DNA of 6,733 nucleotides from the NCBI GenBank assembly GCA_001828445.1, contig MHYJ01000107.1, positions 1 through 6,733 of the forward strand. The letters are read 5' to 3'. Source of the stretch: Planctomycetes bacterium RBG_16_43_13. GTDB taxonomy: Bacteria > Planctomycetota > MHYJ01. The position numbers and the translations under genes were made by a program. Below the pieces are notes generated by a model. It did no database searches and was not told the origin of the DNA. It worked only from the letters and a program-made list of their open reading frames with translations. Shown here piece after piece: positions 5,753 through 6,733 of this stretch (position 1 is the first letter of the stretch; each line of letters starts with the position of its first letter).

Positions 5753-5783
5753 ATATGTTCTGTTAGTCAAAAGTGATAAGTAT

Positions 5784-6733
5784 ATGTATCCCACAACGCT
5801 TAACGAGATGTTCCTCGACACTGTAGAAAACCGCAGAAGACGGGATTGTCTTTCGCATAAGGTCAACACAAGTTATAGAGACATATCAACTGAACAGGTT
5901 GCAAGAGACGTTGGGAATGTCCGCACGTGGCTCATATCACAGGGACTAAATAAAGGCGATAAGGTTGCCATCCTATCATATAATAGGCCCGAGTGGGCTA
6001 TAATCGACTACGCCATACTAACGGCAGGATGTGTAACAGTTCCTATCTATACCACACTAACAGCCGACCAGATAGGATACATCCTCAGAGATGCAGACGT
6101 TAAGATAATCTTCGTAGAAAACGTTGAGTATTACAACAAGGTCAAAGGTATAAAAACTCCTTTGCCGGAACTAAAGGGTATAGTATCAATAGATGGCCCA
6201 AACTTGGCAGGGATAAATACGTTATCAAAAATAATAAATGAAGAAAGAGGAAATGCAACAGTTAATCACCCACCCGCTAATGTTTCTCCTAACGATTTGG
6301 CTACCCTAATCTATACATCCGGCACGACAGGAGAGCCGAAGGGCGTAATGCTTACACACAGGAATATACTTTCAAATGTGCTATCCGTATCCGATATATT
6401 TAATTTCTCCGCAGAGGATGTTACCCTCTCGTTTCTACCGCTGAGCCACGTCTTCCAACGCGTGGTTGACTATGCCCTATTCTATACAGGTGCCTCAATA
6501 GCATATCCAGAGAATATAGGAAAGGTGGTAGAAAATATCAAAGATGTCTCACCTACAATAATAGCGGCTGTCCCTCGTTTCTATGAAAAACTGTATTCAC
6601 GTATTATGGATGAAATAGCAGGCGCCGGCACGTTAAAAAGAACGATGTTCAAATGGGCGAAAAATTGCGGTGAGCGACATTATCAAAACCCCTCTTTTCT
6701 AAACAACATAAGATTCACATTGGCATCTATACT
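5784..6733 (+). CDS. Long-chain fatty acyl-CoA synthetase, AMP-forming (3' end outside the window)
   Basis: An open frame runs from ATG 5784 to the right edge, giving 316 residues of a protein that in this family is about 550-650 long. The family activates fatty acids with ATP to acyl-AMP and then acyl-CoA, at or near the inner membrane. Visible parts are the N-terminal MYPTTLNEMFLDTVENR, the segment GDKVAILSYNRPEWAIIDYA (58-77), the gate region AGCVTVPIYTTLTADQIGYIL (81-101), the ATP-binding P-loop YTSGTTGEPKG (177-187) followed by VMLTHRN, and FLPLSHVFQRV (217-227), the substrate-binding segment typical of COG1022-type long-chain synthetases. VPRFYEKLYSRI (263-274) also fits that group. The A8 motif and the C-terminal catalytic Lys are off the window. 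There is no strong Shine-Dalgarno sequence. It is divergent from the lipoprotein operon, across 99 bases. Confidence 0.92.
   Translation, partial: MYPTTLNEMFLDTVENRRRRDCLSHKVNTSYRDISTEQVARDVGNVRTWLISQGLNKGDKVAILSYNRPEWAIIDYAILTAGCVTVPIYTTLTADQIGYILRDADVKIIFVENVEYYNKVKGIKTPLPELKGIVSIDGPNLAGINTLSKIINEERGNATVNHPPANVSPNDLATLIYTSGTTGEPKGVMLTHRNILSNVLSVSDIFNFSAEDVTLSFLPLSHVFQRVVDYALFYTGASIAYPENIGKVVENIKDVSPTIIAAVPRFYEKLYSRIMDEIAGAGTLKRTMFKWAKNCGERHYQNPSFLNNIRFTLASI

Noticed and set aside
5678..5869. A 63-codon minus-strand open frame ahead of the lipoprotein gene
   Set aside because: It crosses the divergent promoter region and lies antisense to the start of the acyl-CoA synthetase, with no ribosome binding site. 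The lipoprotein promoter and ribosome site fall inside it.
1..6733. CRISPR arrays, insertion sequences, tRNA genes, toxin-antitoxin or phage-defence genes
   Set aside because: I found no regularly spaced repeats, terminal inverted repeats, transposase motifs or tRNA-like cloverleaf sequences. The coding content is housekeeping, envelope and signalling.

Overview
The window comes from a moderately AT-rich bacterial chromosome. The genes use many ATA (Ile), AGA (Arg) and CTA (Leu) codons and few ATT codons. A Wza-type export protein and an apparent lipoprotein point to a Gram-negative-type envelope. Several starts have no Shine-Dalgarno sequence, while others have a clear one. This mix, a SpoIIE-type phosphatase and an archaeal-looking QueD would suit a Planctomycetota/PVC-like or candidate-phylum bacterium. 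That placement is a low-confidence inference because no marker in the window fixes the taxonomy.

Layout, left to right. (1) Positions 1-417, minus strand: the N-terminal 139 residues of an unrecognised single-pass membrane protein that runs off the left edge. (2) Positions 418-583: a divergent promoter region with one sigma-70-like promoter in each direction. (3) Positions 584-3385, plus strand: a closely packed set of five genes, namely rpsU (ribosomal protein S21), an ABC transporter ATPase, queD (6-carboxytetrahydropterin synthase), an unrecognised 120-residue protein, and a PP2C/SpoIIE-type serine phosphatase. Gaps after the ATPase are 7, 21 and 2 bases, so this is probably one transcript. 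(4) Positions 3390-5684, minus strand: a three-gene operon that reads, in transcription order, lipoprotein, Wza-like polysaccharide export protein and TIM-barrel sugar isomerase/epimerase-like protein. Its genes overlap by 35 and 4 bases. (5) Positions 5685-5783: a compact divergent region with overlapping back-to-back promoter candidates. (6) Positions 5784-6733, plus strand: the N-terminal 316 residues of a long-chain fatty acyl-CoA synthetase that runs off the right edge.

Functionally, the plus-strand operon joins translation (S21, and QueD for tRNA queuosine or another pterin-derived product) with a transport ATPase and a signalling phosphatase. The minus-strand operon looks like an envelope function. 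I see no CRISPR array, transposase, integrase, tRNA, rRNA, toxin-antitoxin pair or defence system. The least explained items are the unknown protein coupled to the phosphatase, the ABC ATPase without a permease, and the lipoprotein/exporter/isomerase operon outside any visible polysaccharide cluster.
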